Assembly: GCA_949987565.1 (NCBI GenBank)
Contig: OX465109.1
Location: forward strand, 15,331,400-15,395,399
Length of the DNA: 64,000 bases
From: Luidia sarsii
Lineage: Eukaryota; Echinodermata; Asteroidea; Paxillosida; Luidiidae
Reading direction: 5' to 3'
In this document: piece by piece, positions 39,332-53,908 of the stretch
How the letters are laid out: every line of letters begins with the position of its first letter
Position numbering within the stretch: position 1 is the first letter of the stretch
Made by a program: the position numbers and the translations under genes
The notes under the pieces: generated by a model
Told to the model about the DNA's origin: nothing
The model's input: the letters and a program-made list of their open reading frames with translations, nothing else
Database searches by the model: none

Positions 39332-40788
39332 AAGCTTTCAGACCTCCCAGGACCCCTAGAGTCGTACCGTGTGCACGGGTCTATATAGAGCTCTTCTGGT
39401 CTCGGTAGCGGTCCACCATACATCCTTCCCTGCCCTCATCAATATTAGGCCGTAGACCCATTCGCCGAGTGAGGGAGGAAACACAGCGACCCCTAGACCT
39501 TGGCGGCCGAGTCGACCAAAAGCATGGTGTCCCTGTACGAAGACACAAACCTGGATGATGAGGACAGTCCCAGCATTGCAGAGACTCATGTGGATGCACC
39601 ACCAGCGATGTTGCTGGTTGCGAATGTTTTTAAAACACCTTAAGCTGCAGGATCGTCCCGGGAAAAATAATTTAATTGAAAAAGGTGTCCCAAACAATTG
39701 AACCCCGTACTGACAGGTTGGTAGCCGAGCGTTCTTACACAAGGCCACTTTGCTCTGCCTAAGATTTTCTGACGTCTAACGTTTTAATGGGCAACCCGGA
39801 TTATAAGGGGCTCTGCCGTTGGCGGCGGGCTTCTGGACTTCATTGTCATCGAGTTTAAATTGAGGGCAGCGTACTAAAGCCGAAAGAAACAAGCAACAAA
39901 CCCTCATAAACATCCACAAGAATGAAAACAAAAATCAAGGGAATTAACGTGGAATTCTTTCATTTACGGGAGACTCGCAATTTCGGTGGAAATTGTCCCT
40001 TGAAACTTGACTGGTGTAAAGACTGATCAAAAGTGGAACGTATTCTTTCTTTGACGTATCCTGTATATCAAACCAAAGCAACCTGGTTTCTTTGAAAGGC
40101 TATGTATTGAGGGCGCTATTCCGACTTAACGGTCATGCTTCCGCCAAGTCGTTAGGGTGTCATCCGTCACACACACGCGCAAAATAGTGCGCGTTATTGG
40201 TGGATATGGGTCGCACAGTCATTTGTTGTTATTTTGATTTGATAATAATATCAAAAATTGTTAGTGACGGATTGATACTAAAAAAAGAAAGATAGGATTT
40301 GGCGATTGCAAAACATTGATTAAGCTACGTATATCTTACCTACATTGGTGCGGATTAATTCCAATACAACTACTATGGTGAAGGGTTGGGCTAGATTTCT
40401 CTGGAAGGTGTCAGCCGAGACGATGGTGAGCAAAGAGAGGCAACTCGTGTAAATAGACTCCAAAGGCCCCTGATTAAAGAAAAGCTGTGGAACCAGGACT
40501 CTCAACATTCGGTGAGCAAGTTGCCGACACGGATTAACATGTTTATCGTGTGAAGCCTGAATAATCACCACTTTGAATGAATCAGAATTCTCCGAAAATA
40601 ATAAAACAGTATTCGGCATGTGACAGATATATTTCCTGCAAATGTCCGAACTGTCACGGGAAAAGATAGGAGTAGGGCAACGAAATAACAAACAAAAGAA
40701 AGTATATTTTATTTTTCTAATTTCGTAGTAAATATCAATCAAACAAAATCAAAAGCTTGGCAGAGAAAAAGTTATACTGTGTCAGACC
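39332..40788 (+). repeat. Satellite unit 16
   Basis: 1457 bp, form N. Near-copy of unit 13 (both have the TTTAAATTGAGGGCAGC variant), 4372 bp away. Confidence 0.97.
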
Positions 40789-42246
40789 AAGCTTTCAGAC
40801 CTCCCAGGACCCCTAGAGTCGTACCGTGTGCACGGGTCTATATAGAGCTCTTCTGGTCTCGGTAGCGGTCCACCATACATCCTTCCCTGCCCTCATCAAT
40901 ATTAGGCCGTAGACCCATTCGCCGAGTGAGGGAGGAAACACAGCGACCCCTAGACCTTGGCGGCCGAGTCGACCAAAAGCATGGTGTCCCTGTACGAAGA
41001 CCCAAACCTGGATGATGAGGACAGTCCCAGCATTGCAGAGACTCATGTGGATGCACCACCAGCGATGTTGCTGGTTGCGAATGTTTTTAAAACACCTTAA
41101 GCTGCAGGATCGTCCCGGGAAAAATAATTTAATTGAAAAAGGTGTCCCAAAAAATCGAACCCCGTACTGAGAGGTTAGTAGCCGAGAGTTCTTACACAAG
41201 GCCACTTTGCTCTGCGTAAGATTTTCTGACGTCTAACGTTTTAATGGGCAACCCGGATTATAAGGGGCTCTGCCGTTGGCGGCGGGCTTCTGGACTTCAT
41301 TGTCATCGAGTTTAAATCGAGGGCAGCGTACTAAAGCCGAAAGAAACAAGCAACAAACCCTCATAAACATCCACAAGAATGAAAACAAAAATCAAGGGAA
41401 TTAACGTGGAATTCTTTCGTTTACGGGAGACTCGCAATTTCGATGGAAATTGTCCCTTGAAACTTGACTGGTGTAAAGACTGATCAAAAGTGGAACGTAT
41501 TCTTTCTTTGACGTATCCTGTATATCAAACCAAAGCAACCTGGTTTCTTTGAAAGGCTATGTATTGAGGGCGCTATTCCGACTTAACGGTCATGCTTCCG
41601 CCAAGTCGTTAGGGTGTCATCCGTCACACACACGCGCAAAATAGTGCGCGTTATTGGTGGATATGGGTCGCACAGTCATTTGTTGTTATTTTGATTTGAT
41701 AATAATATCAAAAATTGTTAGTGACGGATTGATACTAAAAAAAGAAAGATAGGATTTGGCGATTGCAAAACATTGATTAAGCTACGTATATCTTACCTAC
41801 ATTGGTGCGGATTAATTCCAATACAACTACTATGGTGAAGGGTTGGGCTAGATTTCTCTGGAAGGTGTCAGCCGAGACGATGGTGAGCAAAGAGAGGCAA
41901 CTCGTCTAAATAGACTCCAAAGGCCCCTGATTAAAGAAAAGCTGTGGAACCAGGAATCTCAACATTCGGTGAACAAGTTGCCGACACGGATTAACATGTT
42001 TATCGTGTGAAGCCTGAATAATCACCACTTTGAATGAATCAGAATTCTCCGAAAATAATAAAACAGTATTCGGCATGTGACAGATATATTTCCTGCAAAT
42101 GTCCCAACTGTCACGGGAAAAAGATAGGAGTAGGGCAACGAAATAACAAAGAAAAGAAAGTATATTTTATTTTTTTTATTTCGTAGTAAATATCAATCAA
42201 ACAAAATCAAAAGCTTGGCAGAGAAAAAGTTATACTGTGTCAGACC
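40789..42246 (+). repeat. Satellite unit 17
   Basis: 1458 bp. Near-copy of unit 14 including the frame-breaking extra A; 4372 bp away. Confidence 0.97.
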
Positions 42247-43704
42247 AAGCTTTCAGACCTCCCAGGACCCCTAGAGTCGTACCGTGTGCACGGGTCTATA
42301 TAGAGCTCTTCTGGTCTCGGTAGCGGTCCACCATACATCCTTCCCTGCCCTCATCAATATTAGGCCGTAGACCCATGCGCCATGTGAGGGAAGAAACACA
42401 GCGACCCCTAGACCTTGGCCGCCGAGTCGACCAAAAGCATGGTGTCCCTGTACGAAGACACAAACCTGGATGATGAGGACAGTCCCAGCATTGCAGAGAC
42501 TCATGTGGATGCACCACCAGCGATGTTGCTGGTTGCGAATGTTTTTAAAACACCTTAAGCTGCAGGATCGTCCCGGGAAAAATAATTTAATTGAAAAAGG
42601 TGTCCCAAACAATTGAACCCCGTACTGACAGGTTGGTAGCCGAGCGTTCTTACACAAGGCCACTTTGCTCTGCCTAAGATTTTCTGACGTCTAACGTTTT
42701 AATGGGCAACCCGGATTATAAGGGGCTCTGCCGTTGGCGGCGGGCTTCTGGACTTCATTGTCATCGAGTTTAAATCGAGGGCAGCGTACTAAAGCCGAAA
42801 GAAACAAGCAACAAACCCTCATAAACATCCACAAGAATGAAAACAAAAATCAAGGGAATTAACGTGGAATTCTTTCATTTACGGGAGACTCGCAATTTCG
42901 GTGGAAATTGTCCCTTGAAACTTGACTGGTGTAAAGACTGATCAAAAGTGGAACGTATTCTTTCTTTGACGTATCCTGTATATCAAACCAAAGCAACCTG
43001 GTTTCTTTGAAAGGCTATGTATTGAGGGCGCTATTCCGACTTAACGGTCATGCTTCCGCCAAGTCGTTAGGGTGTCATCCGTCACACACACGCCCAAAAT
43101 AGTGCGCGTTATTGGTGGATATGGGTCGCACAGTGATTTGTTGTTATTTTGATTTGATAATAATATCAAAAATTGTTAGTGACGGATTGATACTATAAAA
43201 AGAAAGATAGGATTTGTGCGATTGCGAAACACTAATAAAACTACGTATATCTTACCTACCTTGGGGCGGATTAATTCAAAAACAACTACTATGGTGAAGG
43301 ATTGGGCTAGATTTCTCTGGAAGGTGTCAGCCGAGACGATGGTGAGCAAAGAGAGGCAACTCGTGTAAATAGACTCCAAAGGCCCCTGATTAAAGAAAAG
43401 CTGTGGAACCAGGAATCTCAACATTCGGTGAGCAAGTTGCCTACACGGATTAACATGTTTATCGTGTGAAGCCTGAATAATCACCACTTTGAATGATTCA
43501 GAATTCTCCGAAAATAATAAAACAGTATTCGGCATGTGACAGATATATTTCCTGCAAATGTCCCAACTGTCACGGGAGAAGATAGGAGTAGGGCAACGAA
43601 ATAACAAAGAAAAGAAAGTATATTTTATTTTTCTAATTTCGTAGTAAATATCAATCAAACAAAATCAAAAGCTTGGCAGGGAAAAAGTTATACTGTGTCA
43701 GACC
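42247..43704 (+). repeat. Satellite unit 18
   Basis: 1458 bp. First half as unit 15, second half form T: recombinant. Near-copy of unit 22. Confidence 0.97.
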
Positions 43705-45162
43705 AAGCTTTCAGACCTCCCAGGACCGCAAGAGTAATACCGTGTGCACGGGTCTATATAGAGCTCTTCTGGTCTCGGTAGCGGTCCACCACACATCCTT
43801 CCTTGCCCTCATCAATATTAGGCCGTAGACCCATGCGCCATGTGAGGGAAGAAACACAGCGGCCCCTAGACCTTGGCCGCCGAGTCGACCAAAAGCATTG
43901 TGTCCCTGTACGAAGACGCAAACCTGGATTATGAGGACAGTCCCAGCATTGCAGCGACTCATGTGGATGCGCCACCTGCGATGTTGCTGGTTGCGGATGT
44001 TTTTAAAACACCTTAAGCTGCTGGATCGCGCCGAGAAAAAAAAAATTAATTGAAAAAGGTGTCCCAAGGAATCGAACCCCGTACTGACAGGTTGGTAGCC
44101 GAGCGTTCTTACACAAGGCCACTTTGCTCTGCGTAAGGTTTTCTGACGTCTAACGTTTTAATGGGCAACCCGGATTATAAGGGGCTCTGCCGTTGGCGGC
44201 GGGCTTCTGGACTTCATTGTCATCGAGTTTAAATCGAGGGCAGCGTACTAAAGCCGAAAGAAACAAGCAACAAACCCTCATAAACATCCACAAGAATGAA
44301 AACAAAAATCAAGGGAATTAACGTGGAATTCTTTCGTTTACGGGAGACTCGGAATTTCGGTGGAAATTGTCCCTTGAAACTTGACTGGTGTAAAGACTGA
44401 TCAAAAGTGGAACGTATTCTTTCTTTGACGTATCCTGTATATCAAACCGTAGCAACCTGGTTTCTTTGAAAGGCTATGTATTGAGGGCGCTATTCCGACT
44501 TAACGGTCATGCTTCCGCCAAGTTGTTAGGGTGTCATCCGTCACACACACGCCCAAAATAGTGCGCGTTATTGGTGGATATGGGTCGCACAGTCATTTGT
44601 TGTTATTTTGATTTGATAATAATATCAAAAATTGTTAGTGACGGATTGATACTAAAAAAAGAAAGATAGGATTTGGCGATTGCAAAACATTGATTAAGCT
44701 ACGTATATCTTACCTACATTGGTGCGGATTAATTCCAATACAACTACTATGGTGAAGGGTTGGGCTAGATTTCTCTGGAAGGTGTCAGCCGAGACGATGG
44801 TGAGCAAAGAGAGGCAACTCGTGTAAATAGACTCCAAAGGCCCCTGATTAAAGAAAAGCTGTGGAACCAGGACTCTCAACATTCGGTGAGCAAGTTGCCG
44901 ACACGGATTAACATGTTTATCGTGTGAAGCCTGAATAATCACCACTTTGAATGAATCAGAATTCTCCGAAAATAATAAAACAGTATTCGGCATGTGACAG
45001 ATATATTTCCTGCAAATGTCCGAACTGTCACGGGAAAAGATAGGAGTAGGGCAACGAAATAACAAACAAAAGAAAGTATATTTTATTTTTCTAATTTCGT
45101 AGTAAATATCAATCAAACAAAATCAAAAGCTTGGCAGAGAAAAAGTTATACTGTGTCAGACC
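43705..45162 (+). repeat. Satellite unit 19
   Basis: 1458 bp. First half of the intact-B-box type (CGCGCCGAGAAAAAAAAAAT), second half form N. First half shared with unit 23. Confidence 0.97.
44058..44122 (-). ncRNA. tRNA-like module, unit 19
   Basis: A box, B box GGTTCGATTCC and T5 terminator intact. Confidence 0.5.
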
Positions 45163-46619
45163 AAGCTTTCAGACCTCCCAGGACCCCTAGAGTCGTACCG
45201 TGTGCACGGGTCTATATAGAGCTCTTCTGGTCTCGGTAGCGGTCCACCATACATCCTTCCCTGCCCTCATCAATATTAGGCCGTAGACCCATTCGCCGAG
45301 TGAGGGAGGAAACACAGCGACCCCTAGACCTTGGCGGCCGAGTCGACCAAAAGCATGGTGTCCCTGTACGAAGACCCAAACCTGGATGATGAGGACAGTC
45401 CCAGCATTGCAGAGACTCATGTGGATGCACCACCAGCGATGTTGCTGGTTGCGAATGTTTTTAAAACACCTTAAGCTGCAGGATCGTCCCGGGAAAAATA
45501 ATTTAATTGAAAAAGGTGTCCCAAAAAATCGAACCCCGTACTGAGAGGTTAGTAGCCGAGAGTTCTTACACAAGGCCACTTTGCTCTGCGTAAGATTTTC
45601 TGACGTCTAACGTTTTAATGGGCAACCCGGATTATAAGGGGCTCTGCCGTTGGCGGCGGGCTTCTGGACTTCATTGTCATCGAGTTTAAATCGAGGGCAG
45701 CGTACTAAAGCCGAAAGAAACAAGCAACAAACCCTCATAAACATCCACAAGAATGAAAACAAAAATCAAGGGAATTAACGTGGAATTCTTTCGTTTACGG
45801 GAGACTCGCAATTTCGATGGAAATTGTCCCTTGAAACTTGACTGGTGTAAAGACTGATCAAAAGTGGAACGTATTCTTTCTTTGACGTATCCTGTATATC
45901 AAACCAAAGCAACCTGGTTTCTTTGAAAGGCTATGTATTGAGGGCGCTATTCCGACTTAACGGTCATGCTTCCGCCAAGTCGTTAGGGTGTCATCCGTCA
46001 CACACACGCGCAAAATAGTGCGCGTTATTGGTGGATATGGGTCGCACAGTCATTTGTTGTTATTTTGATTTGATAATAATATCAAAAATTGTTAGTGACG
46101 GATTGATACTAAAAAAAGAAAGATAGGATTTGGCGATTGCAAAACATTGATTAAGCTACGTATATCTTACCTACATTGGTGCGGATTAATTCCAATACAA
46201 CTACTATGGTGAAGGGTTGGGCTAGATTTCTCTGGAAGGTGTCAGCCGAGACGATGGTGAGCAAAGAGAGGCAACTCGTGTAAATAGACTCCAAAGGCCC
46301 CTGATTAAAGAAAAGCTGTGGAACCAGGACTCTCAACATTCGGTGAGCAAGTTGCCGACACGGATTAACATGTTTATCGTGTGAAGCCTGAATAATCACC
46401 ACTTTGAATGAATCAGAATTCTCCGAAAATAATAAAACAGTATTCGGCATGTGACAGATATATTTCCTGCAAATGTCCGAACTGTCACGGGAAAAGATAG
46501 GAGTAGGGCAACGAAATAACAAACAAAAGAAAGTATATTTTATTTTTCTAATTTCGTAGTAAATATCAATCAAACAAAATCAAAAGCTTGGCAGAGAAAA
46601 AGTTATACTGTGTCAGACC
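45163..46619 (+). repeat. Satellite unit 20
   Basis: 1457 bp, form N; ACTGAGAGGTTAG and CAGGACTCTC. Extra unit inside the 4-unit period. Confidence 0.97.
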
Positions 46620-48077
46620 AAGCTTTCAGACCTCCCAGGACCCCTAGAGTCGTACCGTGTGCACGGGTCTATATAGAGCTCTTCTGGTCTCGGTAGCGGT
46701 CCACCATACATCCTTCCCTGCCCTCATCAATATTAGGCCGTAGACCCATTCGCCGAGTGAGGGAGGAAACACAGCGACCCCTAGACCTTGGCGGCCGAGT
46801 CGACCAAAAGCATGGTGTCCCTGTACGAAGACCCAAACCTGGATGATGAGGACAGTCCCAGCATTGCAGAGACTCATGTGGATGCACCACCAGCGATGTT
46901 GCTGGTTGCGAATGTTTTTAAAACACCTTAAGCTGCAGGATCGTCCCGGGAAAAATAATTTAATTGAAAAAGGTGTCCCAAAAAATCGAACCCCGTACTG
47001 AGAGGTTAGTAGCCGAGAGTTCTTACACAAGGCCACTTTGCTCTGCGTAAGATTTTCTGACGTCTAACGTTTTAATGGGCAACCCGGATTATAAGGGGCT
47101 CTGCCGTTGGCGGCGGGCTTCTGGACTTCATTGTCATCGAGTTTAAATCGAGGGCAGCGTACTAAAGCCGAAAGAAACAAGCAACAAACCCTCATAAACA
47201 TCCACAAGAATGAAAACAAAAATCAAGGGAATTAACGTGGAATTCTTTCGTTTACGGGAGACTCGCAATTTCGATGGAAATTGTCCCTTGAAACTTGACT
47301 GGTGTAAAGACTGATCAAAAGTGGAACGTATTCTTTCTTTGACGTATCCTGTATATCAAACCAAAGCAACCTGGTTTCTTTGAAAGGCTATGTATTGAGG
47401 GCGCTATTCCGACTTAACGGTCATGCTTCCGCCAAGTCGTTAGGGTGTCATCCGTCACACACACGCGCAAAATAGTGCGCGTTATTGGTGGATATGGGTC
47501 GCACAGTCATTTGTTGTTATTTTGATTTGATAATAATATCAAAAATTGTTAGTGACGGATTGATACTAAAAAAAGAAAGATAGGATTTGGCGATTGCAAA
47601 ACATTGATTAAGCTACGTATATCTTACCTACATTGGTGCGGATTAATTCCAATACAACTACTATGGTGAAGGGTTGGGCTAGATTTCTCTGGAAGGTGTC
47701 AGCCGAGACGATGGTGAGCAAAGAGAGGCAACTCGTCTAAATAGACTCCAAAGGCCCCTGATTAAAGAAAAGCTGTGGAACCAGGAATCTCAACATTCGG
47801 TGAACAAGTTGCCGACACGGATTAACATGTTTATCGTGTGAAGCCTGAATAATCACCACTTTGAATGAATCAGAATTCTCCGAAAATAATAAAACAGTAT
47901 TCGGCATGTGACAGATATATTTCCTGCAAATGTCCCAACTGTCACGGGAAAAAGATAGGAGTAGGGCAACGAAATAACAAAGAAAAGAAAGTATATTTTA
48001 TTTTTTTTATTTCGTAGTAAATATCAATCAAACAAAATCAAAAGCTTGGCAGAGAAAAAGTTATACTGTGTCAGACC
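46620..48077 (+). repeat. Satellite unit 21
   Basis: 1458 bp. Third copy of the unit-14/17 type with the extra A. Confidence 0.97.
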
Positions 48078-49535
48078 AAGCTTTCAGACCTCCCAGGACC
48101 CCTAGAGTCGTACCGTGTGCACGGGTCTATATAGAGCTCTTCTGGTCTCGGTAGCGGTCCACCATACATCCTTCCCTGCCCTCATCAATATTAGGCCGTA
48201 GACCCATGCGCGATGTGAGGGAAGAAACACAGCGACCCCTAGACCTTGGCCGCCGAGTCGACCAAAAGCATGGTGTCCCTGTACGAAGACACAAACCTGG
48301 ATGATGAGGACAGTCCCAGCATTGCAGAGACTCATGTGGATGCACCACCAGCGATGTTGCTGGTTGCGAATGTTTTTAAAACACCTTAAGCTGCAGGATC
48401 GTCCCGGGAAAAATAATTTAATTGAAAAAGGTGTCCCAAACAATTGAACCCCTTACTGACAGGTTGGTAGCCGAGCGTTCTTACACAAGGCCACTTTGCT
48501 CTGCCTAAGATTTTCTGACGTCTAACGTTTTAATGGGCAACCCGGATTATAAGGGGCTCTGCCGTTGGCGGCGGGCTTCTGGACTTCATTGTCATCGAGT
48601 TTAAATCGAGGGCAGCGTACTAAAGCCGAAAGAAACAAGCAACAAACCCTCATAAACATCCACAAGAATGAAAACAAAAATCAAGGGAATTAACGTGGAA
48701 TTCTTTCATTTACGGGAGACTCGCAATTTCGGTGGAAATTGTCCCTTGAAACTTGACTGGTGTAAAGACTGATCAAAAGTGGAACGTATTCTTTCTTTGA
48801 CGTATCCTGTATATCAAACCAAAGCAACCTGGTTTCTTTGAAAGGCTATGTATTGAGGGCGCTATTCCGACTTAACGGTCATGCTTCCGCCAAGTCGTTA
48901 GGGTGTCATCCGTCACACACACGCCCAAAATAGTGCGCGTTATTGGTGGATATGGGTCGCACAGTGATTTGTTGTTATTTTGATTTGATAATAATATCAA
49001 AAATTGTTAGTGACGGATTGATACTATAAAAAGAAAGATAGGATTTGTGCGATTGCGAAACACTAATAAAACTACGTATATCTTACCTACCTTGGGGCGG
49101 ATTAATTCAAAAACAACTACTATGGTGAAGGATTGGGCTAGATTTCTCTGGAAGGTGTCAGCCGAGACGATGGTGAGCAAAGAGAGGCAACTCGTGTAAA
49201 TAGACTCCAAAGGCCCCTGATTAAAGAAAAGCTGTGGAACCAGGAATCTCAACATTCGGTGAGCAAGTTGCCTACACGGATTAACATGTTTATCGTGTGA
49301 AGCCTGAATAATCACCACTTTGAATGAATCAGAATTCTCCGAAAATAATAAAACAGTATTCGGCATGTGACAGATATATTTCCTGCAAATGTCCCAACTG
49401 TCACGGGAGAAGATAGGAGTAGGGCAACGAAATAACAAAGAAAAGAAAGTATATTTTATTTTTCTAATTTCGTAGTAAATATCAATCAAACAAAATCAAA
49501 AGCTTGGCAGGGAAAAAGTTATACTGTGTCAGACC
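48078..49535 (+). repeat. Satellite unit 22
   Basis: 1458 bp, form T. Near-copy of unit 18, 5831 bp away; private changes GCGCGATGTG and CCCCTTACTG. Confidence 0.97.
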
Positions 49536-50993
49536 AAGCTTTCAGACCTCCCAGGACCGCAAGAGTAATACCGTGTGCACGGGTCTATATAGAGCTCTTC
49601 TGGTCTCGGTAGCGGTCCACCACACATCCTTCCTTGCCCTCATCAATATTAGGCCGTAGACCCATGCGCCATGTGAGGGAAGAAACACAGCGGCCCCTAG
49701 ACCTTGGCCGCCGAGTCGACCAAAAGCATTGTGTCCCTGTACGAAGACGCAAACCTGGATTATGAGGACAGTCCCAGCATTGCAGCGACTCATGTGGATG
49801 CGCCACCTGCGATGTTGCTGGTTGCGGATGTTTTTAAAACACCTTAAGCTGCTGGATCGCGCCGAGAAAAAAAAAATTAATTGAAAAAGGTGTCCCAAGG
49901 AATCGAACCCCGTACTGACAGGTTGGTAGCCGAGCGTTCTTACACAAGGCCACTTTGCTCTGCGTAAAGTTTTCTGACGTCTAACGTTTTAATGGGCAAC
50001 CCGGATTATAAGGGGCTCTGCCGTTGGCGGCGGGCTTCTGGACTTCATTGTCATCGAGTTTAAATCGAGGGCAGCGTACTAAAGCCGAAAGAAACAAGCA
50101 ACAAACCCTCATAAACATCCACAAGAATGAAAACAAAAATCAAGGGAATTAACGTGGAATTCTTTCGTTTACGGGAGACTCGGAATTTCGGTGGAAATTG
50201 TCCCTTGAAACTTGACTGGTGTAAAGACTGATCAAAAGTGGAACGTATTCTTTCTTTGACGTATCCTGTATATCAAACCGTAGCAACCTGGTTTCTTTGA
50301 AAGGCTATGTATTGAGGGCGCTATTCCGACTTAACGGTCATGCTTCCGCCAAGTTGTTAGGGTGTCATCCGTCACACACACGCCCAAAATAGTGCGCGTT
50401 ATTGGTGGATATGGGTCGCAGAGTGATTTGTTCTTATTTTGATTTGATAATAATATCAAAAATTGTTAGTGACGGATTGATACTAAAAAAAGAAAGATAG
50501 GATTTGGCGATTGCGAAACATTGATTAAGCTACATATATCTTACCTACCTCGGTGCGGATTAATTCCAATACAACTACTATGGTGAAGGGTTGGGCTAGA
50601 TTTCTCTGAAAGGTGTCAGACGAGAGGATGGTGAGCAAAGAAGAGCAACTCGTGTAAATAGACTCCAAAGGCCCCTGATTAAAGAAAAGCTGTCGAACCA
50701 GGAATCTCAACATTCGGTGAGCAAGTTGCCGACACGGATTAACATGTTTATCGTGTGAAACCTGAATAATCACCACTTTGAATGAATCAGAATTCTCCGA
50801 AAATAATAAAACAGTATTCGGCATGTGACAGATATATTTCCTGCAAATGTCCCAACTGTCACGGGAAAAGATAGGATTAAGACAACGAAATAACAAAGAA
50901 AAGAAAGTATATTTTATTTTTCTAATTTCGTAGTAAATATCAATCAAACAAAATCAAAAGCTTGGCAGAGAAAAAGTTATACTGTGTCAGACC
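49536..50993 (+). repeat. Satellite unit 23
   Basis: 1458 bp. Intact B box; unusual second half (CCTCGGTGCGG, TCTGAAAGGTGTC, AAGACAACG) shared with unit 29. Confidence 0.97.
49889..49953 (-). ncRNA. tRNA-like module, unit 23
   Basis: A box, B box GGTTCGATTCC and T5 terminator intact. Confidence 0.5.
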
Positions 50994-52451
50994 AAGCTTT
51001 CAGACCTCCCAGGACCGCTAGAGTCGTACCGTGTGCACGGGTCTATATAGAGCTCTTCTGGTCTCGGTAGCGGTCCACCACACATCCTTCCCTGCCCTCA
51101 TCAATATTAGGCCGCAGACCCATTCGCCCTGTGAGGGAGGAAACACAGCGACCCCTAGACCTTGGCCGCCGAGTCGACCAAAAGCATGGTGTCCCTGTAC
51201 GAAGACACAAACCTGGATGATGAGGACAGTCCCAGCATTGCAGAGACTCATGTGGATGCACCACCAGCGATGTTGCTGGTTGCGAATGTTTTTAAAACAC
51301 CTTAAGCTGCAGGATCGTCCCGGGAAAAATAATTTAATTGAAAAAGGTGTCCCAAACAATCGAACCCCGTACTGACAGGTTGGTAGCCGAGCGTTCTTAC
51401 ACAAGGCCACTTTGCTCTGCGTAAGATTTTCTGACGTCTAACGTTTTAATGGGCAACCCGGATTATAAGGGGCTCTGCCGTTGGCGGCGGGCTTCTGGAC
51501 TTCATTGTCATCGAGTTTAAATCGAGGGCAGCGTACTAAAGCCGAAAGAAACAAGCAACAAACCCTCATAAACATCCACAAGAATGAAAACAAAAATCAA
51601 GGGGATTAACGTGGAATTCTTTCGTTTACGGGAGACTCGCAATTTCGGTGGAAATTGTCCCTTGAAACTTGACTGGTGTAAAGACTGATCAAAAGTGGAA
51701 CGTATTCTTTCTTTGACGTATCCTGTATATCAAACCAAAGCAACCTGGTTTCTTTGAAAGGCTATGTATTGAGGGCGCTATTCCGACTTAACGGTCATGC
51801 TTCCGCCAAGTCGTTAGGGTGTCATCCGTCACACACACGCCCAAAATAGTGCGCGTTATTGGTGGATATGGGTCGCACAGTCATTTGTTGTTATTTTGAT
51901 TTGATAATAATATCAAAAATTGTTAGTGACGGATTGATACTATAAAAAGAAAGATAGGATTTGTGCGATTGCGAAACACTAATAAAACTACGTATATCTT
52001 ACCTACCTTGGGGCGGATTAATTCCAAAACAACTACTATGGTGAAGGATTGGGCTAGATTTCTCTGGAAGGTGTCAGCCGAGACGATGGTGAGCAAAGAG
52101 AGGCAACTCGTGTAAATAGATTCCAAAGGCCCCTGATTAAAGAAAAGCTGTGGAACCAGGAATCTCAACATTCGGTGAGCAAGTTGCCTACACGGATTAA
52201 CATGTTTATCGTGTGAAGCCTGAATAATCACCACTTTGAATGAATCAGAATTCTCCGAAAATAATAAAACAGTATTCGGCATGTGACAGATATATTTCCT
52301 GCAAATGTCCGAACTGTCACGGGAGAAGATAGGAGTAGGGCAACGAAATAACAAAGAAAAGAAAGTATATTTTATTTTTCTAATTTCGTAGTAAATATCA
52401 ATCAAACAAAATCAAAAGCTTGGCAGGGAAAAAGTTATACTGTGTCAAACC
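50994..52451 (+). repeat. Satellite unit 24
   Basis: 1458 bp, form T; B box GGTTCGATTGT. Near-copy of unit 30, including AAGGGGATTAACG. Confidence 0.97.
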
Positions 52452-53908
52452 AAGCTTTCAGACCTCCCAGGACCGCTAGAGTAATACCGTGTGCACGGGT
52501 CTATATAGAGCTCTTCTGGTCTCGGTAGCGGTCCACCACACATCCTTCCCTGCCCTCATCAATATTAGGCCGTAGACCCATGCGCCATGTGAGGGAAGAA
52601 ACACAGCGACCCCTAGACCTTGGCCGCCGAGTCGACCAAAAGCATGGTGTCCCTGTACGAAGACGCAAACCTGGATGATGAGGACAGTCCCAGCATTGCA
52701 GAGACTCATGTGGATGCACCACCAGCGATGTTGCTGGTTGCGAATGTTTTTAAAACACCTTAAGCTGCAGGATCGTCCCGGGAAAAATAATTTAATTGAA
52801 AAAGGTGTCCCAAAAAATCGAACCCCGTACTGACAGGTTAGTAGCCGAGAGTTCTTACACAAGGCCATTTTGCTCTGCGTAAGATTTTCTGACGTCTAAC
52901 GTTTTAATGGGCAACCCGGATTATAAGGGGCTCTGCCGTTGGCGGCGGGCTTCTGGACTTCATTGTCATCGAGTTTAAATCGAGGGCAGCGTACTAAAGC
53001 CGAAAGAAACAAGCAACAAACCCTCATAAACATCCACAAGAATGAAAACAAAAATCAAGGGAATTAACGTGGAATTCTTTCGTTTACGGGAGACTCGCAA
53101 TTTCGATGGAATTTGTCCCTTGAAACTTGCCTGGTGTAAAGACTGATCAAAAGTGGAACGTATTCTTTCTTTGACGTATCCTGTATATCAAACCAAAGCA
53201 ACCTGGTTTCTTTGAAAGGCTATGTATTGAGGGCGCTATTCCGACTTAACGGTCATGCTTCCGCCAAGTCGTTAGGGTGTCATCCGTCACACACACGCGC
53301 AAAATAGTGCGCGTTATTGGTGGATATGGGTCGCACAGTCATTTGTTGTTATTTTGATTTGATAATAATATCAAAAATTGTTAGTGACGGATTGATACTA
53401 AAAAAAGAAAGATAGGATTTGGCGATTGCAAAACATTGATTAAGCTACGTATATCTTACCTACATTGGTGCGGATTAATTCCAATACAACTACTATGGTG
53501 AAGGGTTGGGCTAGATTTCTCTGGAAGGTGTCAGCCGAGACGATGGTGAGCAAAGAGAGGCAACTCGTGTAAATAGATTCCAAAGGCCCCTGATTAAAGA
53601 AAAGCTGTGGAACCAGGAATCTCAACATTCGGTGAGCAAGTTGCCTACACGGATTAACATGTTTATCGTGTGAAGCCTGAATAATCACCACTTTGAATGA
53701 ATCAGAATTCTCCGAAAATAATAAAACAGTATTCGGCATGTGACAGATATATTTCCTGCAAATGTCCGAACTGTCACGGGAGAAGATAGGAGTAGGGCAA
53801 CGAAATAACAAACAAAAGAAAGTATATTTTATTTTTCTAATTTCGTAGTAAATATCAATCAAACAAAATCAAAAGCTTGGCAGGGAAAAAGTTATACTGT
53901 GTCAAACC
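52452..53908 (+). repeat. Satellite unit 25
   Basis: 1457 bp, form N; private AAGGCCATTTTGC shared with unit 32. Confidence 0.97.
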